A stretch of DNA of 64,000 nt, from NCBI GenBank assembly GCA_964550175.1, contig CAZJXP010000001.1:186001-250000 (forward strand), written 5' to 3'. This stretch comes from DSQK01 sp964550175. Its GTDB lineage: Archaea; Nanobdellota; Nanobdellia; Woesearchaeales; ARS49. A program made the translations under genes and the position numbers. The notes under the pieces are model-generated. The model had not been told where the DNA came from, ran no database searches, and saw only the letters and a program-made list of their open reading frames with translations. The stretch's first letter is position 1; each line of letters starts with the position of its first letter. Below, in pieces: positions 18,530 through 27,221 of this stretch.

Positions 18530-21295
18530 CTATAATTTAGTCGTTATGCGTCGCTTCTGCCAAATTCGCATCACAAACAGCCCCGTTATCGCAAGGAGAA
18601 CAACCAAGAGCGGCTTCTGCAGCGCGAAATCACAGTCGTTCCAGCACACTTTTGAAGCCTCTGTTTCGGCTGATACGGCAGCAGTTCCGGGAAACGTCTC
18701 AATCTTCGGTTCTGCTTCCTGAACCGAGGCAATCGGCATCGCGCAGAGTTTCGTCAACGCGGGCTTGAAGTCCTCAGTGCCGCAGCCGTAAATTTCGGTA
18801 CATTTTCTCGTTTGCTGTCCGCCAGCACATGCCGCCCAATCATCGCACATCCATTCTTCCGTGCAGACATCTTCAACACAACCGACACCAGACGAGCAGG
18901 AATAGCCCGCTGCACACGAGACCAAACTCGTTTCAAGGCACGCATCCGCATCGAAATTACCGCAACGAATTTCTTGTTTGCCCGCGCAGGACATGAATCC
19001 GGATGTTGAACAACTATCTATGCAGCCGCCGCCACCGCCGCCTCCTCCTCCACCGCCGCCACTCGAACTTCCACCACCGCTTGACGGAACGGTTTGCGTT
19101 TCCGTTCCGTTGATGAACGATGTCGTTGACGGCCCGGTGTAGTTCCAGACGTCCGTGCACGTGACGTTCCACGCGTGCAGACCTAACGCAATCGTGACAT
19201 TGAAGCTCTCATCTTGGTTCTTGTCGACGGACGTCTCAGTCGCGCTGTTGACCGAGTCAAGCCACAGCGAACAGTTCGTCACCGAGCTGTTGTCCGCGAC
19301 GCGGTAGACAAACGGCACGGCAGACGAGACCAATTGATTCGAATTGTTAGCCGGACCCACTATTGTGACAACCGGCGCGACCGTGTCGTTCAGAATCGTG
19401 AAACTGTTGACGGCCGAAAGCGCATCGCAAGAAACATTGTACGTGCCGGTGAACGACGAGTTGAACGTGTTTGTGAAGTAGTGCTGGCTGACATTGAACG
19501 TCATATTTTGCGCAACATCGTAACTTCCCGTAGCATTCATTGAGATCACACACGTGCTGTTCGAAAGCCCGGTGCTGTTCGTATAGTTCGCGAAGAACGT
19601 CACGACATCGCCGATGAACTTGCCGGAAGCATCGTCAACAATCGTGAGATTGCTCGTGAGCCCCGCGCTATACTGCGAGAAATGACTGACGTCGAACGTC
19701 AAGACCCCTCCGACATACGTACGGTTTTGGCAATCCGTTGACGAACACGCCACGCCGTTAAGCAACGGCTGCGCGCCAAGGAAAGACAGCCCCTCCAAAC
19801 GCAACGTCGCGGAAACATTGTGCTGCGTGCAGTTCGCAATGTCCTGCATCGTGATGTTGTTGAACGACAGGTTGAAGCAATCGTCCAAGCCAGAAACATT
19901 TTGCGCGGAGCGGAAGAATATTTTCGAGAACGATGCGCTCAAGGAACTATTCGTCGCGTTGTAGGTGTAGTTCGTCTTTTCTTTCAGCAACGCCGTCAAC
20001 GCGTCCACTCTACGGTAGCTCGAAACGCTTGCTGAAGTCTCCTTCAAGATTGATTCAACTTCGGATGACGTCATCGTGCGATTCTGAGCCCGAGCGTATT
20101 GCGCCAACAACGCCGCGACGCCCGCCGCGTGCGGCGTCGCCATCGACGTGCCCGAGCAGGTTTGGGTCACGCCCGAGCACGTGCACCCGCCCGAGCACAA
20201 GCTTCCGGATCTCGCGGCGACAACGCTTGAGCCAGGAGCAACGATGTCAATCAACGGTCCTCGGTTCGAGTACGACGCCATCGACGTTCCATCATGCACG
20301 GTTGCCCCGACGCTCGTCGCGTTCGGCGAGCAAGAAGGATAACCAATGCCGGATGTGCTGCCTTCGTTGCCTGATGCGATCGTGAACATTATGTTCGCGG
20401 CCGCGGCGGAATTAATCGGGCCGTCAAGGCTCGTCGGGCAAGCCGCTTGCGTGGCGTACGCGCCACCATCGGAAACGCTCATCGTCATAACACTAATATT
20501 GTAAACGGAAGACTGGTTCACGCAATAATCCATGCCTGATGCGATGTCCGCCAAAGAACATGACCCTGCGGAATCGCAGACCTTGACCGCGACAATGCTC
20601 GCGTCCTTGGCGACGCCTGTGATATTGCCAGACGCCGCGACGATGCTCGCGACGTGGGTGCCGTGGCCGTTGTCGTCCGACGCATTGTCGCTCGTATCTG
20701 AACCTTGGCAACAGCCCGCGCAGAAACATTTCTGGTTGACAACCTTTCCCGAGAGACTCGGATGCGACGCGTCCACTCCCGTGTCGATGACACAGACGCT
20801 CTGACCTGCGCCAGTGAGATTAATTCCTGAAACTTTCTCGCCCCAGACATCATCCGCGTTCAGCACGCCAACGGTCGTGGTGAGCGCGAGATGCAATTGC
20901 GTTGAAAGATAGATGCTTTGAACATCCGAGCTTGCGGCCAACAACGCAAGGACTTTCGGCCCTATGCGCGCGGTAATGACGGGAGAATTCTCGAGCTGGG
21001 TGTGAACCGCAGCGTCCGTTCCGGAAATACCAACCGAGGCTTTGCGCTGCAAGCGCGCGATTAATTGCTCCTGCTTCGCCTTGATGCGCGCCTTCCGTTC
21101 TTCCGACTGAACATTATCGGCAAGATTCGAGACCGCGGTTCGAATGTCCGATTTCAACGTGATGATGACCGGCACCTTTGCTTCAGACTGCAGCGCAACG
21201 TCAATTGCCGGGTCAACAAATGCAGAATGCGTCTGGGCGGTCGAGGTTTGGACAAAAAGGGCAAGAACCAATAGGAGAATAATCAGTCGGCGCAT
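18530..21295 (-). CDS. Membrane-anchored subtilisin-family serine protease
   Basis: 921 residues: signal peptide (1-20), an inhibitor-I9-like propeptide (about 25-140), then an S8 peptidase domain. The triad is D171 (VIDTGVDASHP), H211 (DNGHGTHVAS) and S384 (SGTSMATPHAAG), with oxyanion N310 (SGNEG). Beta domains rich in N-x-S/T follow, then a run of twelve glycines, a cysteine-rich TSP1-like segment (EEWMCDDWAACAGGQQTRKC) and a C-terminal membrane helix with a basic tail (QKRR). The ATG lies two bases after the stop of the upstream gene; an in-frame TTG at 21301 would overlap that stop. It probably processes surface proteins such as its neighbours. Confidence 0.92.
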   Translation of the reverse strand: MRRLIILLLVLALFVQTSTAQTHSAFVDPAIDVALQSEAKVPVIITLKSDIRTAVSNLADNVQSEERKARIKAKQEQLIARLQRKASVGISGTDAAVHTQLENSPVITARIGPKVLALLAASSDVQSIYLSTQLHLALTTTVGVLNADDVWGEKVSGINLTGAGQSVCVIDTGVDASHPSLSGKVVNQKCFCAGCCQGSDTSDNASDDNGHGTHVASIVAASGNITGVAKDASIVAVKVCDSAGSCSLADIASGMDYCVNQSSVYNISVMTMSVSDGGAYATQAACPTSLDGPINSAAAANIMFTIASGNEGSTSGIGYPSCSPNATSVGATVHDGTSMASYSNRGPLIDIVAPGSSVVAARSGSLCSGGCTCSGVTQTCSGTSMATPHAAGVAALLAQYARAQNRTMTSSEVESILKETSASVSSYRRVDALTALLKEKTNYTYNATNSSLSASFSKIFFRSAQNVSGLDDCFNLSFNNITMQDIANCTQHNVSATLRLEGLSFLGAQPLLNGVACSSTDCQNRTYVGGVLTFDVSHFSQYSAGLTSNLTIVDDASGKFIGDVVTFFANYTNSTGLSNSTCVISMNATGSYDVAQNMTFNVSQHYFTNTFNSSFTGTYNVSCDALSAVNSFTILNDTVAPVVTIVGPANNSNQLVSSAVPFVYRVADNSSVTNCSLWLDSVNSATETSVDKNQDESFNVTIALGLHAWNVTCTDVWNYTGPSTTSFINGTETQTVPSSGGGSSSGGGGGGGGGGGGCIDSCSTSGFMSCAGKQEIRCGNFDADACLETSLVSCAAGYSCSSGVGCVEDVCTEEWMCDDWAACAGGQQTRKCTEIYGCGTEDFKPALTKLCAMPIASVQEAEPKIETFPGTAAVSAETEASKVCWNDCDFALQKPLLVVLLAITGLFVMRIWQKRRITTKL

Positions 21296-21297
21296 GG

Positions 21298-21969
21298 TCA
21301 AACGACGCGTATTGTTAGGGGGACCTTTGTAATACTTTCGGAATCGCTGGCCATCACCATGACAATGTGGTCGCCGAGATTCGCTGAGCTGATGGTCACG
21401 ATGCTACCCTTCACGGAAACTTCAACGGCAGGCGTGCTTGTGGCCAGATACGTCAACGCGTTTCCATCCGCATCGCTGAACTTGTCCTTCAACTCGATTG
21501 AGATCGGCAACCCGACCGGTGCGGCGAACAGCATATCCTTTCCCGTCCATTCCGGCGGATAGTTGACAACATCATACGTCGTGAGTCCGATGTATTCCGG
21601 CTTGAAAAACAGGACAAGCATGATGAGCACGGCAAAAAAGCCCAGCGTCGCGAAATCCCGCAAGCCGAGGCCCGACAGAAAGGTAGACTCCGCGACCTGA
21701 CTCACCGGCTCGGACTTGATGGACATCGTTGACATCCGCGCCAAATCCGCATAAATCGACTGCACCTGCTGGTGCGCCAAGTCCTTGTGCGGCTTCGCCA
21801 ATGAGCTCGACGCGATCTGCTTGTACAACCCAAGAAGGCCTTGATACGATGACATCGCCTGCGCCTTGTTGCCCGTCAGCAGCGCAGCTTGCGCTGCGTA
21901 GTAGGACTGCACAAACTGCGGCACTAGCGAGTCATCCAACGAGTCACCTTTTTTATTCAGAAGATACAT
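21298..21969 (-). CDS. Membrane protein with cadherin-like ectodomain
   Basis: Residues about 15-90 are helical and TPR-like in tone, a membrane segment lies at about 104-122, and the last 85 residues resemble a dystroglycan-type cadherin-like fold (KFSDADGNALTYLAT, ending VPLTIRVV). The start is uncertain: the TATA CTTATAAAGC at 21980-21989 is too close to the ATG at 21969. A TTG at 21939, preceded by AGGTGA, would give a protein starting LDDSLVPQF. It precedes the protease by two bases and may assist or target it. Confidence 0.75.
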   Translation of the reverse strand: MYLLNKKGDSLDDSLVPQFVQSYYAAQAALLTGNKAQAMSSYQGLLGLYKQIASSSLAKPHKDLAHQQVQSIYADLARMSTMSIKSEPVSQVAESTFLSGLGLRDFATLGFFAVLIMLVLFFKPEYIGLTTYDVVNYPPEWTGKDMLFAAPVGLPISIELKDKFSDADGNALTYLATSTPAVEVSVKGSIVTISSANLGDHIVMVMASDSESITKVPLTIRVV

Positions 21970-22009
21970 CGTTTTTGCTTTATAAGTGTTTCGATGCGAA
22001 TGGATGTTA

Positions 22010-22127
22010 GTTATGCTCTCCTTCTCGCTGGTTCGCGCCGGCAGAGTTTGTCGCGTTCAGGCCATCATAACAATCATGATTGAGCCCACTGTTCGAATCT
22101 GGGCGGTAAAAAGGTCACTTGGGAAAA
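22010..22127 (+). repeat. Dispersed CGGTAAAAAGT element, copy 2
   Basis: Intergenic copy with both recognisable ends: CCTTCTCGCTGGTTCG and GGCAGAGTTTG on the left, GGGCGGTAAAAAGGTCACTT then GGGAAAAG on the right (core 22104-22113). It fills most of the gap between the DUF5011 protein and the cadherin-like protein. Confidence 0.75.
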
Positions 22128-22137
22128 GAAACAAAAA

Positions 22138-25101
22138 TTAGTACGGTCCGCAGCTGTAGCCGATCTTCATCAGCACCGGCGTTCCGTCAGGCTCGTAGCT
22201 GTAATACTTCGCGGGGCCGCAGGAGTAGTCGGCGTCGTTACCGTCACACGCAGTCTTGGTGACGCCGCCTTCTTTGTAACTGAAGCACTCGGCAACGTAC
22301 GGGTCGCCCGTAGGGACGCAGTCGCTCGTGCCGGCCACTCTCGAGTATGCCGAGAACCCGTAAATCGGGTCTGAAGAGCCGTAGCATCCCGAGGAGCAGG
22401 TTCGTTGCTGCTTGTGCAGCTTTCCGTCGCTCGTGCACCAGTAGTCAGTAGTCGCACTGTCGTATAGCGTATGCTCGCCCGTAGCATCGTCGTATGTGTG
22501 TCCTTGCCACGGCGTGTCGGGAGTGTCGAATAACACGCAGCCGGAAGTTCCCGCTACGACAGTAGATGCGCCCGGAACCCAGGCAATCTTATCGCACGTG
22601 ACCGGCGCGGGCGGAGTTGAATTCGTCGTGTTTGTCGTGTTCGACGGAGGAACCGGAGGCACGGGGCACGGCGAAGCGATAAACGGCGCACCCGTGTCAA
22701 CGCAAGACCCGGCATCCGCCTTCATGTAGACATACATGTCGGCCGGCGCGGCGCCGCTGATGAACGTCGTGCCCGGGGAAAGATGGATGGTGGTCGTGAC
22801 CACACCAGGAGCAGGAGGAACCGCCGCGATAATCGCGAGGAATTCATCGCGCGTCAACGCCGCGGTCGTCGTGAGGGTCGTGAACGTCAGGTCAAGTTCG
22901 CACGTGACGGTGATGGCGGCCTCGTACATCGTCGGGTCGGACGGCGATCGGTACGCCTCAATTGACAATGGCCCTTCTTCAAGCGTAAGGAACGGATCCG
23001 TTGTGGCAAGATATGCCGCGAGCTCGTCAGCGGTCGCAACATAAGAATAGGACAATGCGCTCGGGTCGACGACCGAGACCGAGTACACGGTGGACGAGTC
23101 CAACGCGTACGTTGCCGGCGCGCAAGCCGTCGTTAAGGCAATCGCATCTATTGAGCACACAGAAGCCGCGGTGCTCGCGGTTGAAACCGTAGAGACTGAT
23201 GAAACCGTCGTGAACAATCCAGGATCCGCAATGAGCGGTTCGTCAATCGGCGCAGGCGCGGGGACCGGGCCGCACGTGTCGGTCTCAGCGGTGACAATGT
23301 ACGAATCAATTTCATCGGGGCTCAGACAGAGCGTACTGCAGAGCGCGTATCCCTCGAAATAAATATCGGGACTGTCCCCTGGCGGAAGCGTAGCTTTCTC
23401 AGGGTAGCCCGGAATCGTGGTTGGCGCGGGACCGAGCATCTTCGGCAAGCAATAACTGTGGATCTCATCCCCTACGCACAAGCAGTCCGCGGTGAACAAC
23501 GGATAACCTAACGGAGGAGAAGATAACGGACCAACCGTGTCGCCCTCAAACGTCGGCGTCGGTCCAGTCGGCGAGATGATGTAAATCAATCCATCCGTGC
23601 CAACGACGCTGGTTGTGCAGGGCTCCGGGATGACCGCGACGACTTCAACCGTTCGCACGGCAACCGCGGAATTGCCCGCGGCGTCCGAAACTGAATACGT
23701 GACCGTGTAAGTTCCAAGCGCGTCAACATATGTGCTAACGGTTGTGATAGCTGACGTGAGATCGCCGTCTTCCGCATCACTCGCGGTCGCGCCGGCGTCG
23801 ACATACGGCGTGCCTTCAATTGCGGTTGCGGGATTGTCTCCGATGATCGTGATGATTGGCGCGGTAGTGTCTGCAATGGCCGTGACTATGACCGTTCTCG
23901 TCTCGACAGCCGAGTTTCCCGCGGCGTCAGAGACCGAATACGTGACGGCGTACGAGCCAGGCGTTGTTGTGTCGACCGTGCTCGTGGTGATGATGGATGA
24001 AGTTAAGTCGCCATCTTCAACATCGGACGCAGTTGCCCCAGCATCAACATACGCTGTACCGACATCAAGCGAGAACGGGGTCGTGCCAAGAAGAGTGATT
24101 GTGGGAGCAGTGGTATCAATAGGAACGGGGGGTGGAGTTACGGTCGTGACAATGACGGTTCGCACGACAACCGCGACATTTCCAGCGGAGTCTGTGGCCG
24201 TATACGTGACCGTGTACGTTCCTGCCGCTGAAGTGTCAACCGTGCTGACAACAACCGGCGTCAAAGTTCCATCAACCGCATCGATGATGCTCACTCCGGG
24301 GTCGATGAACGCCTCACCGACAGTCAACAGCAACGGGTCAGCGCCCAGCATCGTAATTATAGGCGCCGTGACGTCTGCAGGGGTCGTGACGATGACGGTT
24401 CGCACCAGCACCGCAGTGTTACCCGCGGAATCGGTCACAGTATACGTCACGGTGTACGTTCCTGGAGCTGACGTGTCAACCGTGCTCACTGCGGAAACAG
24501 AAGTTATTACCCCGTCAATCGCGTCGAATGCCGTGACCCCTGGGTCGACGAACGTGTCGCCGACAAAAAGCGTGAACGGATCAGGACCGATGAATGTCAT
24601 AATAGGGGCTGTAGTGTCAGGGATAGGGTCCGGTTCAGTCGGAACAGGATCTCCAGGAATGACTTCCTCATCCCCTGGATCAATATCAATAGGAATGTCA
24701 ACAACATCACCGTCAGGCGTGGGACCTGTGATGACACATGAAGGATCATCAAGCACAACCGTGCAATCCACATCATCAATTTCGGTGATGCCTATGTCCT
24801 CAGGAGTGAACATAACTTCAACAACGCCCGCTTCATCAACTGAATACGCGCTGCCTTCTGTGAAAACATAATGCCTTAGTCCGACGGGCGCGACCGCGAC
24901 TATCTTCTGACCCGGAAGCGCGTGCCAGATGCCGCCCGTCTTCGGGACGAACACAGTCTCAGCATCGATCTTAACAACGGGCGCGATGCGACCTATCGAA
25001 GACGTGGCGTCTTTCTTAAAATTGTCAGACACCAAAACCGTCAAGAGACTCAAGATAAGCAAAATCAGTATTCCTACTGCAATCTTCTTTGAATTCACCA
25101 T
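22138..25101 (-). CDS. Anchored surface protein with four DUF5011 Ig-like repeats
   Basis: 987 residues: N-terminal membrane anchor (about 7-25) and an acidic Pro-rich linker. Four DUF5011-type Ig-like domains follow at about 162-240, 243-320, 329-408 and 411-488, each with TAPxITxxG, FVDPG/YVDAGA, GTYTVTYxVxDxAGN and RTVxV motifs. A long Thr/Ala/Pro-rich region and a cysteine-rich C-terminus come next. The TATA TATTTAAACC near 25128-25136 puts transcription about at the ATG. Such repeats usually form stalks of adhesins; binding partner unknown. Confidence 0.88.
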   Translation of the reverse strand: MVNSKKIAVGILILLILSLLTVLVSDNFKKDATSSIGRIAPVVKIDAETVFVPKTGGIWHALPGQKIVAVAPVGLRHYVFTEGSAYSVDEAGVVEVMFTPEDIGITEIDDVDCTVVLDDPSCVITGPTPDGDVVDIPIDIDPGDEEVIPGDPVPTEPDPIPDTTAPIMTFIGPDPFTLFVGDTFVDPGVTAFDAIDGVITSVSAVSTVDTSAPGTYTVTYTVTDSAGNTAVLVRTVIVTTPADVTAPIITMLGADPLLLTVGEAFIDPGVSIIDAVDGTLTPVVVSTVDTSAAGTYTVTYTATDSAGNVAVVVRTVIVTTVTPPPVPIDTTAPTITLLGTTPFSLDVGTAYVDAGATASDVEDGDLTSSIITTSTVDTTTPGSYAVTYSVSDAAGNSAVETRTVIVTAIADTTAPIITIIGDNPATAIEGTPYVDAGATASDAEDGDLTSAITTVSTYVDALGTYTVTYSVSDAAGNSAVAVRTVEVVAVIPEPCTTSVVGTDGLIYIISPTGPTPTFEGDTVGPLSSPPLGYPLFTADCLCVGDEIHSYCLPKMLGPAPTTIPGYPEKATLPPGDSPDIYFEGYALCSTLCLSPDEIDSYIVTAETDTCGPVPAPAPIDEPLIADPGLFTTVSSVSTVSTASTAASVCSIDAIALTTACAPATYALDSSTVYSVSVVDPSALSYSYVATADELAAYLATTDPFLTLEEGPLSIEAYRSPSDPTMYEAAITVTCELDLTFTTLTTTAALTRDEFLAIIAAVPPAPGVVTTTIHLSPGTTFISGAAPADMYVYMKADAGSCVDTGAPFIASPCPVPPVPPSNTTNTTNSTPPAPVTCDKIAWVPGASTVVAGTSGCVLFDTPDTPWQGHTYDDATGEHTLYDSATTDYWCTSDGKLHKQQRTCSSGCYGSSDPIYGFSAYSRVAGTSDCVPTGDPYVAECFSYKEGGVTKTACDGNDADYSCGPAKYYSYEPDGTPVLMKIGYSCGPY
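23638..24618 (-). repeat. Four tandem DUF5011-coding repeats
   Basis: Four in-frame units of about 235-255 bp encode the Ig-like domains of the surrounding gene. The units share strings such as GTGACCGTGTACG-like stretches on the minus strand, and the last two are the most alike in protein sequence. This region is a likely site of copy-number change. Confidence 0.75.
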
Positions 25102-25173
25102 CTTTTGCGCGGTTATGCGAACAGAGGTTTAAATAGGTTTTGGAAATAAAAAATGAAACAATAAGAAAGATAC

Positions 25174-25569
25174 TTACGCCTTCTTCTCTTCGGCTTTCGC
25201 TTCTTTAGGAGGAGCCAACGGAGCGGGACCTTCCTTGATGACTTTCAAGTTGACTTGAGAAATCTTCGGATGGATGGTGTTTCCGCACACGGTCTTTCGG
25301 TGCTTGATGCCGTTCGCGGTCTTCTTCAAGCCGACGCCCTTGACGGCGAGAATGCGCTTTCGCTGGAATCCCTGGACGTCCCATCGCATCGGGAAGCCGC
25401 AGTAATCAGAACCGCCGGCGACTTCGAACTCGTAGCCCGGGAAGCCAATTGCTTCGCCCTTGACGTGGTCCTTGATTTTCTTTCCCAAAAGCGCTTTCGC
25501 GTCTGCGTCTGCGAGTTCCTTATTCGCGGTCGAGCCGTTCTTCAATCCGAATACTAATTTCATTGGCAT
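25174..25569 (-). CDS. rps6e: Ribosomal protein S6e
   Basis: 131 residues. MKLVFGLKNG, then GKKIKDHVKGEAIGFPGYEF, GGSDYCGFPMRWDVQG, KRILAVKGVGLKK and GIKHRKTVCGNTIHPKISQVNLKV are the S6e core. A Pro/Ala/Lys/Glu-rich tail (from about residue 110) extends beyond it. The start at 25569 (MPMKL) has GGGGG eight bases upstream; the longer open frame to 25731 reads through the promoter (TTTATAAACA near 25640) and is rejected. Small-subunit component; monocistronic. Confidence 0.95.
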   Translation of the reverse strand: MPMKLVFGLKNGSTANKELADADAKALLGKKIKDHVKGEAIGFPGYEFEVAGGSDYCGFPMRWDVQGFQRKRILAVKGVGLKKTANGIKHRKTVCGNTIHPKISQVNLKVIKEGPAPLAPPKEAKAEEKKA

Positions 25570-25706
25570 AGTGTTTTCCCCCGAACCGCGTTGTTGCAGC
25601 GGCTCAGCATAGATACTCTTGATTTCACGAAGGGTGTTTATAAAGGTATCTGCTGGAGAATGGGAAAGGATAAAAGGGCAAGATATAATCAAAACGTGAA
25701 ACAAAA

Positions 25707-25922
25707 ATGATTTTTGACGGCAAAGAAGCATTCATCTACTATATGGCAGGGCATGGGTGGGAAGACATCCGCATCAGAGAAAAACCATTCCCGAAATCAG
25801 AGCTTGAAAGCTTAATCCGCGCTGGCTTAGAAGTTCGTTATCTTCGCAAGCCAGCAGAAGCAAGTCTAATGAGCTATATCCAAGAAGTTATTCACGCTGA
25901 AAAAATACCAGTAATAAAATGA
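25707..25922 (+). CDS. Small hypothetical protein
   Basis: 71 residues with mixed helix/strand character (HGWEDIRIREKPFPKSELESLI, then GLEVRYLRKP). No family recognised. It has TATA-like ATAAAAGG upstream at about 25671, and its stop overlaps the next start (ATGA), which argues for a real two-gene unit. Divergent from S6e. Confidence 0.6.
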   Translation: MIFDGKEAFIYYMAGHGWEDIRIREKPFPKSELESLIRAGLEVRYLRKPAEASLMSYIQEVIHAEKIPVIK

Positions 25923-26359
25923 ACGCGGCGGAAAAGCAGCAAGTCAAGCGAACGCTGGAGCACATCGCAACCATGCGAAAAGAAGCTGACAAGCTCAGCT
26001 GCGTTGTCGTTGACATCGTGAAGAAGGATTTTCTCAACTATCTACACACTGAAATAAACACTCCCGCGCTCGGCGCGTGCCAAATCAAGGACGAGGATAT
26101 CAGCGTCGAGATTTTCGCTAACGAAAACAAGTTCATCGTCGGAATCAAACACTATTTCACACCGACCGCGAAACAATTCGTGAACAAGCTTTTGCGCGCG
26201 TACGAACGGCAAACGCCCGGCGTCGACTGCGGAATCCAGCACGTCAAGGCGCCTTTCGACATTGATAATATTAATTTCAACAATCCTGAAGAGAGAAAAT
26301 TCTTGTTGGATAAAATCGCGGAACTGGGAGATCCATCCTACCGAGTAAGAAAACGCTAA
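25919..26359 (+). CDS. Hypothetical protein downstream of 25707
   Basis: 146 residues, soluble, starting with a helix (KQQVKRTLEHIATMRKEADKL) and then an alpha/beta region (DISVEIFANENKFIVGIKHYF) ending in a basic tail. I do not recognise it. Translationally coupled to the 71-aa gene by an ATGA overlap, and its stop overlaps that of the convergent Pth2 gene. Confidence 0.65.
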   Translation: MNAAEKQQVKRTLEHIATMRKEADKLSCVVVDIVKKDFLNYLHTEINTPALGACQIKDEDISVEIFANENKFIVGIKHYFTPTAKQFVNKLLRAYERQTPGVDCGIQHVKAPFDIDNINFNNPEERKFLLDKIAELGDPSYRVRKR

Positions 26360-26706
26360 TTCATCAACTTCAAATTCGCAGTGATGTTGTCAATTCTCTT
26401 CGCTTCGTGCGGGCCGATGGCCATGCACGTAATCGTTCCGGGATCGACGTGGGTGTGGCCCGCATCCGTGATGACCGCGACGACCAAGCCAGCTCGTTGC
26501 GCTTTCTCCTCGTACGCCGTGAGCTCGGCTAAATCGTTTACTTTGAGAACCAACTTCTTCATCCCTTGCGCGCGCCAAGCGTTGACTTCCGACTGGTCAG
26601 AAACCATGACGGCATCAACCGCGGCGTGAGCCACTTGCGCGGACATCTTTCCTTTGGTCAATTTCAAGTCATCACGAACGAGGATGACCTGCTTGTACTC
26701 TACCAT
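26356..26706 (-). CDS. pth2: Peptidyl-tRNA hydrolase, archaeal type (Pth2)
   Basis: 116 residues, the usual Pth2 length. Hallmarks are YKQVILVRDDLKLTKGKMSA followed by QVAHAA, KKLVLKV, AGLVVAVITDAGHTHVDPG and TCMAIGP near the end. It recycles tRNA by hydrolysing peptidyl-tRNA in the cytoplasm. It could be cotranscribed with the gene ending at 26739, 32 bases upstream. Confidence 0.95.
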   Translation of the reverse strand: MVEYKQVILVRDDLKLTKGKMSAQVAHAAVDAVMVSDQSEVNAWRAQGMKKLVLKVNDLAELTAYEEKAQRAGLVVAVITDAGHTHVDPGTITCMAIGPHEAKRIDNITANLKLMN

Positions 26707-26738
26707 GCAAGAATCAAAGGACTGACCTTATATTAAGG

Positions 26739-27221
26739 TTACTCAGAAATAAACGTGGCAACAATCTGCGGACCGAGGTACTTCTCGATTTTGTAAGCCC
26801 GCTCTTCGGCGCCAAGCTCGCGACTGATTAAGAAATTCCTGTCTTGCGTATGATCCATGCCGTGATGTCTCTGCACGTCGGCTGCGACAAGATACGCACG
26901 AAAATTGTCGCCCTGCTGCAACCCGATGATTCCAGGAAACTTTATTTTCTTGACACGTTCATACGGCGCGTCCACGATGACGTCCAATTCGCTCGAGTTA
27001 TAACGAACCGTCATTGAAGGACTACCGCCACCAATACGAATGTCCATCACGTGTTGTGGCACACTTTCTTTTGCCTCTTGCACACGATACGTTGCCGCTT
27101 GCACCACGCCTTGCACGATAACTGTCACTTCTTCCAACGACGGACCAATGCCTTTCAGAAAATTCTGCGCCTTCTTCAATTGATCAATAGAAACTTCCGG
27201 TCGTTGCTCAGACGGATTCAT
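26739..27221 (-). CDS. Hypothetical soluble protein
   Basis: 160 residues with a helical start (SIDQLKKAQNFLKGIGPSL) and an alpha/beta middle (TVIVQGVVQAATYRVQEAKE, DIRIGGGSPSMTVRYNSSEL). No family recognised. Its ATG overlaps the stop of the upstream membrane protein by four bases, so the two are probably coexpressed. Confidence 0.65.
   Translation of the reverse strand: MNPSEQRPEVSIDQLKKAQNFLKGIGPSLEEVTVIVQGVVQAATYRVQEAKESVPQHVMDIRIGGGSPSMTVRYNSSELDVIVDAPYERVKKIKFPGIIGLQQGDNFRAYLVAADVQRHHGMDHTQDRNFLISRELGAEERAYKIEKYLGPQIVATFISE

Noticed and set aside
22091..22099. GTTCGAATC, resembling a tRNA T-loop
   Set aside because: It lies in a copy of the dispersed element whose other copies lack it, and no D-arm, anticodon arm or acceptor stem can be drawn around it.
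23638..24618. Tandem repeats as a possible CRISPR array
   Set aside because: Units are about 235-255 bp, in frame and encode Ig-like domains; there are no short direct repeats with spacers.
23732..24871. 379-codon plus-strand open frame
   Set aside because: Antisense to the DUF5011 repeats; Val/Thr-rich composition reflects the opposite strand.
25570..25731. N-terminal extension of S6e
   Set aside because: It spans the promoter; the S6e family starts at MKL and a GGGGG ribosome site lies just before 25569.
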